64,000 nucleotides of DNA, taken from contig CP143625.1 in the NCBI GenBank assembly GCA_036362785.1, positions 931,401-995,400 on the forward strand. Reading direction: 5' to 3'. The position numbers were made by a program, and so were the translations under genes. This document shows, in pieces, positions 56,229 through 64,000 of the stretch. Numbering within the stretch: position 1 is the first letter of the stretch; every line of letters begins with the position of its first letter. The DNA comes from a beta proteobacterium MWH-UniP1. Its GTDB lineage: Bacteria > Pseudomonadota > Gammaproteobacteria > Burkholderiales > Burkholderiaceae_A. Below the pieces are notes generated by a model that saw only the letters and a program-made list of their open reading frames with translations, made no database searches and was not told the DNA's origin.

Positions 56229-56852
56229 ATGAAAAAATCAACATTGATGATTGCGGGTCTTTCGGTCGTACTCGCAGGCTGCGCCACCGTGTATAGCACT
56301 GCTGAACTCGATAAGATGGCCAGCGATGCAGTCGCACGCTCGTTTTCCGAAAAAGGCATTGCTAAAAAAGATCGTATCAAGCAAGACGATCTGAACCTGG
56401 CCTGCTCTCAGGCCGATCTCACCAAGACACCGCTATCGGGGGACATGACCCGCAAACTTGAGCAGGCGGAATTCTCCACGATCAAGTACCCCGCAGACGG
56501 CAAGTTCTTGGGCGATTGGAAACAGGGGGAGCGACTTGCCCAAGATGGTCGCGGCAGCACCTATAGCGACAAGGCCGGCACGCCTAATGGGGGGAACTGT
56601 TACAACTGCCACCAGATCAGCAAGGAAGAAATTTCCCACGGCACACTCGGTCCAACGCTTTATAACTACGGCAAGCTGCGTGGCAACAGTGAAGCGGTGG
56701 TGAAGTACACCTGGGGCAAGATTTATAACGCCAAGGCGTTTAATGCCTGCACCAATATGCCCCGTTTTGGGCATCAGGGCATTTTGACCGAAGACCAGAT
56801 GAAACATCTGATGGCGCTGCTCTTGGATCCAGAATCACCCGTCAACAAGTAA
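56229..56852 (+). CDS. soxX: Cytochrome c SoxX, predicted lipoprotein
   Basis: The second heme subunit of SoxAX, with CYNCH (about residues 124-128) and a likely methionine ligand in NMPRFG. It has 207 residues from the ATG at 56229 (AGGGAGA upstream). The N-terminus is a lipoprotein signal, with hydrophobic IAGLSVVLAGC ending in a lipobox (LAGC, about 15-18). SoxX would thus be membrane-anchored, whereas well-studied SoxX proteins are soluble. An extra segment of about 70 residues precedes the heme region. Confidence 0.93.
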   Translation: MKKSTLMIAGLSVVLAGCATVYSTAELDKMASDAVARSFSEKGIAKKDRIKQDDLNLACSQADLTKTPLSGDMTRKLEQAEFSTIKYPADGKFLGDWKQGERLAQDGRGSTYSDKAGTPNGGNCYNCHQISKEEISHGTLGPTLYNYGKLRGNSEAVVKYTWGKIYNAKAFNACTNMPRFGHQGILTEDQMKHLMALLLDPESPVNK

Positions 56853-56861
56853 TTTAATCGG

Positions 56862-56891
56862 GGGCTCGGCAGGGTGCCGGGCCCTTTTTTT
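56862..56891 (+). terminator. Rho-independent terminator between soxX and soxB
   Basis: GGGCTCGGCA pairs with TGCCGGGCCC (one G-T wobble) around a GGG loop, followed by seven T residues. It lies 10 bases after the soxX stop and 33 before soxB. Confidence 0.85.
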
Positions 56892-56923
56892 AATTCGATT
56901 TATGCATCTATAGGATTAAGCAC

Positions 56924-58642
56924 ATGCAACTCGATCGTCGCGAATTTTTGAATGTCATGGCAGCAGGTTCGGCCTGTGGAATGTTTGGCTCTTGGGCGTC
57001 TGCTGCGAACGCCGCCACCAAAGGCGAAAAGATCTATGACATTCCAAAGTACGGCAACGTGAGTTTCTTGCACTTCACCGACTGCCACGCTCAGCTCACA
57101 CCGATTTATTTTCGTGAGCCCAATGTCAACATTGGCCTGGGGGTGATGAATGGCCGCCCTCCGCATTTTGTTGGTGAAGAATTTTTAAAGTTCCACAAGG
57201 TTCCTGCGAACACCGCTTTGTCGCACGCCTTCACGTATCTTGATTTTGAAAAGTCTGCCAAGGCCTACGGCAAGGTGGGCGGCTTTGCCCACCTGGCCAC
57301 CCTGGTGAAAAAAATGCGGTCAGACCGGCCCAATGCATTTTTGTTTGACGGCGGTGACACTTGGCAGGGATCGGCCACAGCGCTGTGGACCAATGGCCAA
57401 GACATGGTCGACGCCTGCAAATTGTTGGGCGTGAATATGATGAGTCCCCACTGGGAATTCACACTCGGCGCCAAGCGCGTTGAAGAGATTGTGAAAAAAG
57501 ATTTCGCGGGCAATATTGAATTCCTGGCCCAAAACGTGAAAACCACCGATTTTGGTGATCAGGTATTCAAACCATATGTGATTCGTGAGCAAAACGGCAT
57601 TCCGGTGGCGGTGATTGGCCAGGCCTTTCCCTACACTCCGATTGCCAACCCGCGTTACATGGTGCCGGATTGGACCTTTGGTATCCAAGACGACAACATG
57701 CAAAAGATCGTGGACGAAGTCCGTAAAAAAGGCGCCAAGGTGGTGGTGGTGATCTCCCACAACGGTATGGACGTGGATTTGAAAATGGCGTCTCGTGTGC
57801 GTGGTATTGATGCGATCTTTGGCGGCCATACCCACGACGGTGTGCCCCAGCCTGTGATTGTGGAAAACCCAGGCGGCAAGACCCTGGTGACCAATGCAGG
57901 TTCTAATTCCAAATTCTTGGGTGTGATGGATTTTGATGTGCGCGACGGAAAAGTGGCAGGCTTTAAGTACTCACTGCTGCCCGTGTTTGCCAACATGCTG
58001 CCCGCCGATAAAGACATGCAGGCCTTGATTGACAAAGTCCGTGCACCGTATAAGGCCAAGCTTGAAGAGAAGCTCGCCGTGACCGATGGACTGCTTTATC
58101 GCCGTGGCAACTTTAACGGCACCTTTGACCAATTGATCTGTGACGCACTGATGGAAGTGAAGGGCGCCGAAATCGCCTTCTCGCCAGGATTCCGTTGGGG
58201 AACCAGTATCTTGTCGGGCCAGGCCATTACCCGTGAGCACGTGATGGATCAAACCGCGATCACTTATCCCTACACCACGGTAACCGACATGACGGGTGAG
58301 TTCATTAAAACTGTCTTGGAAGACGTTTGCGATAACCTGTTTAACCCCGATCCCTATTATCAGCAGGGCGGCGACATGGTCCGTGTGGGTGGCCTGACCT
58401 ATGCCTGCGAGCCGGGTGCCAAGCAGGGCAGCCGCATCACTGACATGCGCTTAAATGGCAAGCCGATTGATGCCAAGAAAACCTACAAGGTTGCGGGCTG
58501 GGCACCGGTTGCAGAAGGGGCCAAGGGCGAGCCGATTTGGGAAGTGGTCGAAACGTGGCTTAAAGCTAAAAAGCGGATTACACCGCGCAAACTCAATGTG
58601 CCGCGTTTGATTGGCGTTGAGAAGTATTCGGGCATTGCCTAA
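56924..58642 (+). CDS. soxB: Thiosulfohydrolase SoxB
   Basis: SoxB hydrolyses the terminal sulfonate from SoxY-bound intermediates to release sulfate. It has 572 residues with a twin-arginine signal (RREFLNVMAAG). The metallophosphoesterase domain has the dimanganese motifs TDCHAQL, GGDTW, SHNGMD and GGHTHDG, and the C-terminal part is a 5'-nucleotidase-like domain. It comes after a terminator in an otherwise close-packed cluster, so it may have an own promoter or be made at a lower level. Confidence 0.96.
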   Translation: MQLDRREFLNVMAAGSACGMFGSWASAANAATKGEKIYDIPKYGNVSFLHFTDCHAQLTPIYFREPNVNIGLGVMNGRPPHFVGEEFLKFHKVPANTALSHAFTYLDFEKSAKAYGKVGGFAHLATLVKKMRSDRPNAFLFDGGDTWQGSATALWTNGQDMVDACKLLGVNMMSPHWEFTLGAKRVEEIVKKDFAGNIEFLAQNVKTTDFGDQVFKPYVIREQNGIPVAVIGQAFPYTPIANPRYMVPDWTFGIQDDNMQKIVDEVRKKGAKVVVVISHNGMDVDLKMASRVRGIDAIFGGHTHDGVPQPVIVENPGGKTLVTNAGSNSKFLGVMDFDVRDGKVAGFKYSLLPVFANMLPADKDMQALIDKVRAPYKAKLEEKLAVTDGLLYRRGNFNGTFDQLICDALMEVKGAEIAFSPGFRWGTSILSGQAITREHVMDQTAITYPYTTVTDMTGEFIKTVLEDVCDNLFNPDPYYQQGGDMVRVGGLTYACEPGAKQGSRITDMRLNGKPIDAKKTYKVAGWAPVAEGAKGEPIWEVVETWLKAKKRITPRKLNVPRLIGVEKYSGIA

Positions 58643-58691
58643 ACCGCTGACTAGACCGATCATTGTCCAGAACCGCGAAAAAGGGGGGCGC

Positions 58692-59033
58692 ATGAATAAC
58701 GGTGTATTAAAACGCTTGGGGGCCGGTGGTCTGGCCGCAGCCTTGTGCCTGGGCAGTGCCATGGCGCAGGCCAATCCCTTTCCAAAGGGAAATGCAGCAA
58801 CGGGTAAGGCACTGCATGATCCCCGTTGTGTGTCCTGCCACAACAGCATGTTTCCGGACAAAAACGGCACCCAACTCTATTCCGACGAGATGTTTCGCAA
58901 ATCTACAAACATTGCCCAGCTGCGGGGCATGATTGAGTTTTGTAATAACCGCACCCAGGCGGGGTGGTTTGAAGAAGAAATTCAGCACGTGGGTCGTTAT
59001 CTCAACGACAGCTACTACAAGTTCAAGCAGTAG
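58692..59033 (+). CDS. Small periplasmic c-type cytochrome downstream of soxB
   Basis: A 113-residue precursor with a Sec signal peptide (cleavage near AMAQANP) and one heme motif CVSCH (about residues 46-50). A methionine shortly after (NSMFPD) or IEFCNNR further on may supply the distal ligand. It is probably an electron acceptor for SoxAX or SoxCD; it is too small and distinct to equate firmly with SoxE. The ATG at 58692 follows a GGGGGG stretch. Confidence 0.85.
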   Translation: MNNGVLKRLGAGGLAAALCLGSAMAQANPFPKGNAATGKALHDPRCVSCHNSMFPDKNGTQLYSDEMFRKSTNIAQLRGMIEFCNNRTQAGWFEEEIQHVGRYLNDSYYKFKQ

Positions 59034-59091
59034 ATCGGCAGTAACAGCAGGGGGAGACATCAGCGGCCGTGAAAACGGCCGTTGGTGTTTT

Positions 59092-59135
59092 CAGGGCCGA
59101 CTCAGGGCCGACTCAGGGTCGACTCAAGGCAGACT
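59092..59135. repeat. 11-bp tandem repeat array at the tesA 3' end
   Basis: Four consecutive units of the pattern CAGGGCCGACT (59092, 59103, 59114, 59125), the last two diverged. The stop codon of the leftward tesA gene is at 59113-59115 inside the array. A GC-rich hairpin, CGGCCGT-N4-ACGGCCG, lies just before it at about 59063-59081. Confidence 0.75.
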
Positions 59136-59802
59136 CACTGGCCATAGTGCCGTTAAGCACGGGTCTTAGGGCCAGCCAGACATTCTGAAAGAGCCGGGGC
59201 TGGGCTTTTTCGTTGGGGTGAATCTCATCGGCCTGAAACATGGCCCGATCCTCGGCGATTCCGTCGAGCAAGAAAGGCACCAGTGGTGCGTTACGGGACT
59301 TGGCCAGATCGGTAAAGAGGCCCTGGAACCGCTGGGTGTAATCACGGCCATAGTTTGGCGGAACCTGGATACCGACCAAGACCGTCTTGGCGCCGATGCT
59401 GCTTGCAGCCTGCATCATTTTGTCCAGATTGCCACGGGTCTCGCGAATCGGAAGCCCGCGCAGGCCGTCATTGGCGCCAAGCTCAAGAATCAAAATGCTG
59501 GGCTTGTATTTCTTTAGCAGCGTGGGAAGTCGGGTAAGGCCGCCCGCCGTGGTCTCACCCGAGATGCTGGCGTTCATGACGGTGTGGGGGAACCCTTCTT
59601 TTTTCAGTTGGTCTTCCATGAGTCTCACCCAGCCGCTACCGCGCTTTAGGCCATACTCTGCAGATAAGCTGTCGCCAAAGACCAAGATGCGCGGAGATTG
59701 TTCGGGGCTGGTCTGTTGGGCGAAGCTGGCTTGGGCCATGACTAGGCCAAGCAGCAGGGGCAACAGCGGGGCAACGATTTTTCGAAAGAAGGAAGAGTTC
59801 AT
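59113..59802 (-). CDS. tesA: GDSL-family arylesterase / lysophospholipase (TesA-like)
   Basis: A 229-residue SGNH hydrolase with a Sec signal peptide (cleavage near SFAQQT). Block I is FGDSLSAEYG with the nucleophile serine, then block II glycine in SGETTAGG, block III GANDGLRG and block V DEIHPN. It should act in the periplasm on esters or thioesters. The ATG at 59802 overlaps head-to-head with the start codon of the ABC ATPase gene, matching the tesA-ybbA divergence known in E. coli. The last residues come from the 11-bp repeat array. Confidence 0.9.
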   Translation of the reverse strand: MNSSFFRKIVAPLLPLLLGLVMAQASFAQQTSPEQSPRILVFGDSLSAEYGLKRGSGWVRLMEDQLKKEGFPHTVMNASISGETTAGGLTRLPTLLKKYKPSILILELGANDGLRGLPIRETRGNLDKMMQAASSIGAKTVLVGIQVPPNYGRDYTQRFQGLFTDLAKSRNAPLVPFLLDGIAEDRAMFQADEIHPNEKAQPRLFQNVWLALRPVLNGTMASESALSRP

Positions 59803-60464
59803 TGATAGCGATTCAGGCGAAATCCATTACAAAGACGGTTTCTGACAGCGCAGGTTCCATTGATATTTTGCGAGATGTCTCGATGTCGCTTGACGCAGGC
59901 GGCTCACTGGCCATTTTAGGTGCTTCTGGCAGCGGTAAATCGACTTTATTGGGCATTCTGGCGGGCTTAGACACGCCAACTTCGGGCGAAGTCTTCTGGT
60001 TTGGTGAGCGTATTGATCAGTTGGCTGAAGATGTCAGGGCGGCCCGCCGAAATGGCGTCTTGGGTTTCGTCTTCCAATCGTTTCAGCTTCTGGGCCACCT
60101 GAATGCCCTTGAAAACGTGATGCTGCCGCTGGAGCTTGTTGGGGTGCGGGATGCCGCAAAGCGTGCCGCCGATATGCTGGACCAGGTGGGCATGGGCAGC
60201 CGCAAGACCCATTTCCCCAAGACACTGTCGGGCGGAGAGCAGCAGCGGGTGGCGCTGGCGCGGGCCTTTGTCACACAGCCCAAACTGATCTTTGCCGATG
60301 AGCCAACGGGCAGCCTGGATGCCGCCAATGGGGAACTCATCACCAAGCTGCTGTTTGAGCTGCGATCCCGTCATGGCACCACAGTGGTTCTGGTGACCCA
60401 TGCGGCCGAGCTGGCCGAGCGCTGCGACCATATTCTGCGGCTGGCCGGGGGGCGCACCGTATAA
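59802..60464 (+). CDS. ABC transporter ATPase (LolD/YbbA type)
   Basis: A 220-residue ATPase subunit with Walker [10 protein letters not shown] (about 46-54), signature [14 protein letters not shown] (about 146-159), Walker [13 protein letters not shown] and the H-loop THAAEL. It matches the MacB/LolD/YbbA group of exporters and mechanotransmission ATPases. The start is TTG at 59802, preceded by AAGGAAG. No permease gene follows: purL starts 7 bases after the stop, so the partner must be elsewhere or lost. Confidence 0.88.
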   Translation: MIAIQAKSITKTVSDSAGSIDILRDVSMSLDAGGSLAILGASGSGKSTLLGILAGLDTPTSGEVFWFGERIDQLAEDVRAARRNGVLGFVFQSFQLLGHLNALENVMLPLELVGVRDAAKRAADMLDQVGMGSRKTHFPKTLSGGEQQRVALARAFVTQPKLIFADEPTGSLDAANGELITKLLFELRSRHGTTVVLVTHAAELAERCDHILRLAGGRTV

Positions 60465-60471
60465 TCTAGGG

Positions 60472-63400
60472 ATGGCCTCTTTGTTGTTGTTTGCGGGCGA
60501 AAACGCCCTGTCTCCCTTTCGTGTTTCCCGACTTCTCACCCGGATCCAGGCTCTCGCCCCGAAGGTCAAAAGTCTGACATCGCATTGGGTGTATCTTGTT
60601 CGCCCGGCAGACCCAAGCGCGGCTGCGGCGTTGTCGTCTGACAGCCGGCTTGGCGCGATTTTAAATACCAGTGGTCCGGTGCAACCAGCCGCAGCGGGCG
60701 CGTTGCGCATCTGGGTAGTGCCCCGCCGCGGAACGCTATCACCTTGGTCCACCAAGGCCACTGAGATTTTGTTTTCCTGTGGTCTGACCAATGTTGAGCG
60801 GGTCGAGCGCGGCATGGTGGTGGATATCGCCCTGGCCACCCAAGACACCGCGTTGATTGCCAAGATTGCAGACTGCCTGCATGACCGCATGACCGAATCC
60901 TGGTTTCACCAAGATCTTCCGCAAGACATCTTAGACCCCAAGCAGTCGTCGTCCTTAAACACAATCGCCTTGGGCGGTGATTTAGATAGTGCCCGTGCTG
61001 CACTTTCCCAGGCCAACACCAATCTGGGCCTGGCCTTATCCGACGACGAAGTGGAATACCTGGCGCTGGCCTATCGCGATTTGGGCCGAGACCCGACCGA
61101 TGTTGAATTGCTCATGTTTGCCCAGGCGAATTCCGAGCATTGCCGGCACAAAATTTTTAATGCCGATTTCACGGTTGATGGTGTTGCGCAGACGGAATCA
61201 CTCTTTAAGATGATTCGCCACACCCATGCGGTAACGCCACAGCACACCGTGATGGCCTATGCCGATAACGCCGCCATTTTGCATTCGGCCCAGGCCGCAC
61301 GCTTTCGTCCTCAGGCCGGCAAACCATCGGCCTATCAGGGCCAGTCGCAGACCGTGCACACGGTGCTCAAAGCCGAGACTCATAATCACCCAACCGCGAT
61401 CTCACCCTTTCCGGGAGCGGCCACAGGTTCGGGCGGCGAGATTCGAGACGAGGGCGCCACGGGCCGTGGGGCCGAGCCACGTGCGGGACTGACAGGCTTT
61501 ACTGTTTCAAACTTAGATTTTTCTGAAGCCCCCCATCAACCATCGCGAATTGCATCACCACTGCAGATCATGATCGATGGTCCGCTGGGTGGTGCTGCGT
61601 TTAATAACGAATTTGGTCGGCCCAATATCCTGGGTTATTTCCGTAGCTTCGAGATGCAGGTCGGTGGACAGCGTTGGGGGTATCACAAGCCCATCATGCT
61701 GGCCGGTGGTGTTGGTGTCATCTCAAATGATCAGACTCAAAAGCTCGGCATTCCTGTGGGCAGTCTGTTGATTCAGCTTGGTGGCCCTGGCATGCGTATT
61801 GGCATGGGCGGTGGCGCAGCCTCGTCGATTCAAACGGGTGCTAATCAAGAAACCTTAGATTTCGACTCTGTGCAGCGGGGTAACCCCGAAATGCAGCGCC
61901 GCGCCCAAGAGGTGATCGATGCCTGTACTGCAATGGGTAGTCAGAATCCAATTCTCTCGATTCACGATGTCGGCGCAGGCGGCCTATCCAATGCATTTCC
62001 CGAACTCGTGCACGGCGCTGATCGTGGCGGTGAATTTGACTTGGCCAATGTTCTGTTAGATGAGACCGGCATGTCGCCTGCAGAGATCTGGTGCAATGAG
62101 TCTCAAGAGCGCTATGTGTTGGCGATTGCACCGGAATCCTTGCCGCTTTTTCAGGCGATTTGTGAGCGCGAGCGTTGTCCCTTTGCGGTGGTGGGCACGG
62201 CAACAGATGACGACCGTTTGCTGGTGTCCGACACGCGTGCGGAGTCGGCCTTATCCAGCACAGCGCCAGTGGATATGCCCCTGTCAACGCTTTTGGGCAA
62301 GCCCCCCAAGATGCATCGTCTGGCGCAGCGTAAAACAATCGCGGCATCGGAATTTGATTTTTCAGGCTGCCAACTTGCCGATTTGATTGAGCGTGTCATC
62401 GCTCATCCAACGGTGGCCAACAAGCAGTTTCTCATTACCATTGGTGATCGCACGGTGGGCGGCATGACGGCCCGTGACCAGATGGTGGGGCCCTGGCAGA
62501 CACCGGTTGCCGATGTGGGCGTCACGCTCTGGGATTTTGATGGGCTTGGTGGGCAGGCCATCGCCATGGGTGAGCGTTCCCCGCTGGCCGTGATCAATGC
62601 CAAGGCTGCCTCGCGCATGGCGGTGGGTGAAGCCCTGACCAATCTAAGTGCTGCCGCCTTAGGGCCGCTGGAAACAGTCAAGCTTTCGGCCAACTGGATG
62701 GCCGCCTGTGGTGAGCCTGGCCAGGATGCAGCGCTCTTTGATGCGGTCCATGCGCTGGCCAAGGAAATTTGCCCGGATCTATCACTCTCAATACCCGTGG
62801 GTAAAGATTCCCTGTCCATGCGCACGGTCTGGCAAGACGCCCAGGGCACACAGTCAGTGATCTCACCCGTGTCGTTGAATTTGACAGCGGTGGCCCCAGT
62901 AGACGATGTCCGCAAGACCTGGACACCGGAACTAAACCGTGATGCCAGCGACACCGTTTTGATTCTGATCGACTTGGGGCAGGGCAGGAATCGCCTGGCC
63001 GGATCTGTCTTGGCGCAGACCGTCGACCAATATGGCCAACAGACCCCCGATGTGGATTCAACTGATTTGTTGGCGGGTTTCTATCAGGCCATGCGTGATT
63101 TGCATGCGACCGATTATGTGTTGGCCTACCATGACCGCTCTGATGGCGGGTTGATGGCCGCGGTGGCCGAGATGGCTTTTGCCGCCCGGTGTGGGGTCAC
63201 ACTCAATATCGATTTGCTTACCATTGACCCAGTGGCAGCAGATTGGGGCGATTTTAAAATTCGGCCCGAACAAGTCTCGGTTCAGCGTGACGAGCTAACG
63301 ATTGCCGCACTCTTTTCAGAAGAGCTGGGTGCCGTGATTCAGGTTGAAAAATCGAATCGATCGGCGGTGATGGATATCTTGCGCCAGCATGGGCTTGCAA

Positions 63401-64000
63401 AAACATCGTTTGAAATCGGCACGGTGAATCCGCGCGACAACATTGAAATTTATCGTGACGCCAGATGCATTTATCAGCAGTCACGAAAGGCCCTGCAACG
63501 GACCTGGTCCCAGGTCAGCTTTGAGATCGCCAAGCGCAGAGACGACCCTGAGTCAGTTGCCCAAGAGTTTGAGGCAATTGATTCTGCAGCAGCGCCTGTG
63601 ACGCGATTGCCTGCTGGCTTTGATGCCTTGGTGCGATCGAGTCAGTCAGCACCCAGGGTTGGGGCAAGGCCAAAGATTGCCGTGATTCGCGAGCAGGGCG
63701 TGAACGGCCAAGTGGAAATGGCGGCCGCGTTTGATCGTGCCGGGTTTGAGGCCTGGGATGTGCACATGAGCGATTTGCTGTCGGGCCGGGTGCGTCTGGC
63801 GGATTTTGCCGGCCTTGCTGCCTGTGGCGGTTTCTCTTTTGGTGATGTGCTGGGGGCAGGCCAGGGGTGGGCAAAATCGATTTTGTTTCATGCTGAGTTG
63901 CGCGAACAGTTCGAGAAGTTTTTCGCCGATCCCACACGGTTTGCTCTTGGCGTCTGTAACGGCTGCCAGATGATGAGTAGCCTAAAAGAAATTGTGCCGG
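60472..64000 (+). CDS. purL: Phosphoribosylformylglycinamidine synthase, large type (3' end outside window)
   Basis: PurL converts FGAR to FGAM using glutamine and ATP in purine synthesis. About 1,176 codons are seen of roughly 1,300 expected. Seen are QANSEHCRHKIF (about 222-233), KAETHNHPTAISPFPGAATGSGGEIRDEGATGRG, two AIR-synthase-like halves, and the start of the C-terminal glutaminase domain with its nucleophile in GVCNGCQMM near 63950. The ATG at 60472 has no spaced ribosome site. A perfect TATAAT (60460-60465) lies directly upstream, which would give a leaderless message. Confidence 0.96.
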   Translation, partial: MASLLLFAGENALSPFRVSRLLTRIQALAPKVKSLTSHWVYLVRPADPSAAAALSSDSRLGAILNTSGPVQPAAAGALRIWVVPRRGTLSPWSTKATEILFSCGLTNVERVERGMVVDIALATQDTALIAKIADCLHDRMTESWFHQDLPQDILDPKQSSSLNTIALGGDLDSARAALSQANTNLGLALSDDEVEYLALAYRDLGRDPTDVELLMFAQANSEHCRHKIFNADFTVDGVAQTESLFKMIRHTHAVTPQHTVMAYADNAAILHSAQAARFRPQAGKPSAYQGQSQTVHTVLKAETHNHPTAISPFPGAATGSGGEIRDEGATGRGAEPRAGLTGFTVSNLDFSEAPHQPSRIASPLQIMIDGPLGGAAFNNEFGRPNILGYFRSFEMQVGGQRWGYHKPIMLAGGVGVISNDQTQKLGIPVGSLLIQLGGPGMRIGMGGGAASSIQTGANQETLDFDSVQRGNPEMQRRAQEVIDACTAMGSQNPILSIHDVGAGGLSNAFPELVHGADRGGEFDLANVLLDETGMSPAEIWCNESQERYVLAIAPESLPLFQAICERERCPFAVVGTATDDDRLLVSDTRAESALSSTAPVDMPLSTLLGKPPKMHRLAQRKTIAASEFDFSGCQLADLIERVIAHPTVANKQFLITIGDRTVGGMTARDQMVGPWQTPVADVGVTLWDFDGLGGQAIAMGERSPLAVINAKAASRMAVGEALTNLSAAALGPLETVKLSANWMAACGEPGQDAALFDAVHALAKEICPDLSLSIPVGKDSLSMRTVWQDAQGTQSVISPVSLNLTAVAPVDDVRKTWTPELNRDASDTVLILIDLGQGRNRLAGSVLAQTVDQYGQQTPDVDSTDLLAGFYQAMRDLHATDYVLAYHDRSDGGLMAAVAEMAFAARCGVTLNIDLLTIDPVAADWGDFKIRPEQVSVQRDELTIAALFSEELGAVIQVEKSNRSAVMDILRQHGLAKTSFEIGTVNPRDNIEIYRDARCIYQQSRKALQRTWSQVSFEIAKRRDDPESVAQEFEAIDSAAAPVTRLPAGFDALVRSSQSAPRVGARPKIAVIREQGVNGQVEMAAAFDRAGFEAWDVHMSDLLSGRVRLADFAGLAACGGFSFGDVLGAGQGWAKSILFHAELREQFEKFFADPTRFALGVCNGCQMMSSLKEIVP

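Overview
The window looks like a continuous piece of chromosome from a sulfur-oxidising, CO2-fixing betaproteobacterium, probably related to Burkholderiales. This rests on the gene order era-recO-pdxJ-acpS-nagZ followed by uvrC-pgsA and tRNA genes, a red-type RuBisCO with its CbbX activase, and a full Sox cluster that includes SoxCD. The species cannot be named from the sequence alone. No prophage, insertion sequence or CRISPR array was seen. Coding density is very high, with no gene-free stretch over 300 bases and many stop/start overlaps of the ATGA type.

Layout. 1-6.6 kb: housekeeping block (end of era, recO, pdxJ, acpS, nagZ, a family-5 uracil-DNA glycosylase, uvrC, pgsA), then tRNA-Gly(GCC) and tRNA-Cys(GCA). 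6.6-7.3 kb: a type II toxin-antitoxin pair. 7.4-10.4 kb: a YbdK-type carboxylate-amine ligase, a cation/proton antiporter and a small lipoprotein. 10.4-16.6 kb: a leftward thiamin operon (thiD-thiC-thiO-thiS-thiG-thiE) behind a TPP riboswitch, carrying copies of a small palindromic repeat at its far end and between thiD and thiC. 16.7-27.8 kb: two related acetate-type sodium/solute symporters with their small partner subunits, two neighbouring CBS/DUF294 signalling proteins, a DnaQ-like exonuclease, and a second antiporter. 27.9-33.1 kb: a phosphoesterase whose stop codon lies inside tRNA-Leu(TAA), then a HMG-CoA-lyase-like/CoA-transferase/solute-binding-protein operon with a divergent LysR regulator.

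33.1-40.8 kb is the least familiar part. It holds a thermostable-hemolysin-family protein (an acyltransferase-like fold), an AMP-forming ligase, a diiron HDO-type oxidase, a short-chain dehydrogenase, a secreted repeat protein and a two-component system, all in one direction. A tiny secreted peptide with CGPSK repeats follows, directly abutting a histidine-rich conserved protein. The first group reads like a pathway for an unidentified acyl-derived small molecule. The second is a candidate metal-binding or modified-peptide unit.

40.8-49.4 kb: Calvin cycle operon cbbLSXFP-gph-pgk-cbbY with divergent cbbR. cbbR overlaps a small rhodanese-like gene. 49.5-59.0 kb: a DUF3422 protein and a SoxW-like thioredoxin lead leftward, and the sox cluster (soxR, C, D, Y, Z, A, X, B and a c-type cytochrome) runs rightward. 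A 20-bp palindrome sits exactly between the -35 and -10 of the soxR promoter. Thiosulfate oxidation (energy) and CO2 fixation (carbon) are therefore encoded side by side. 59.1-64 kb: tesA-like esterase, an ABC ATPase divergent from it, and purL, which runs off the window.
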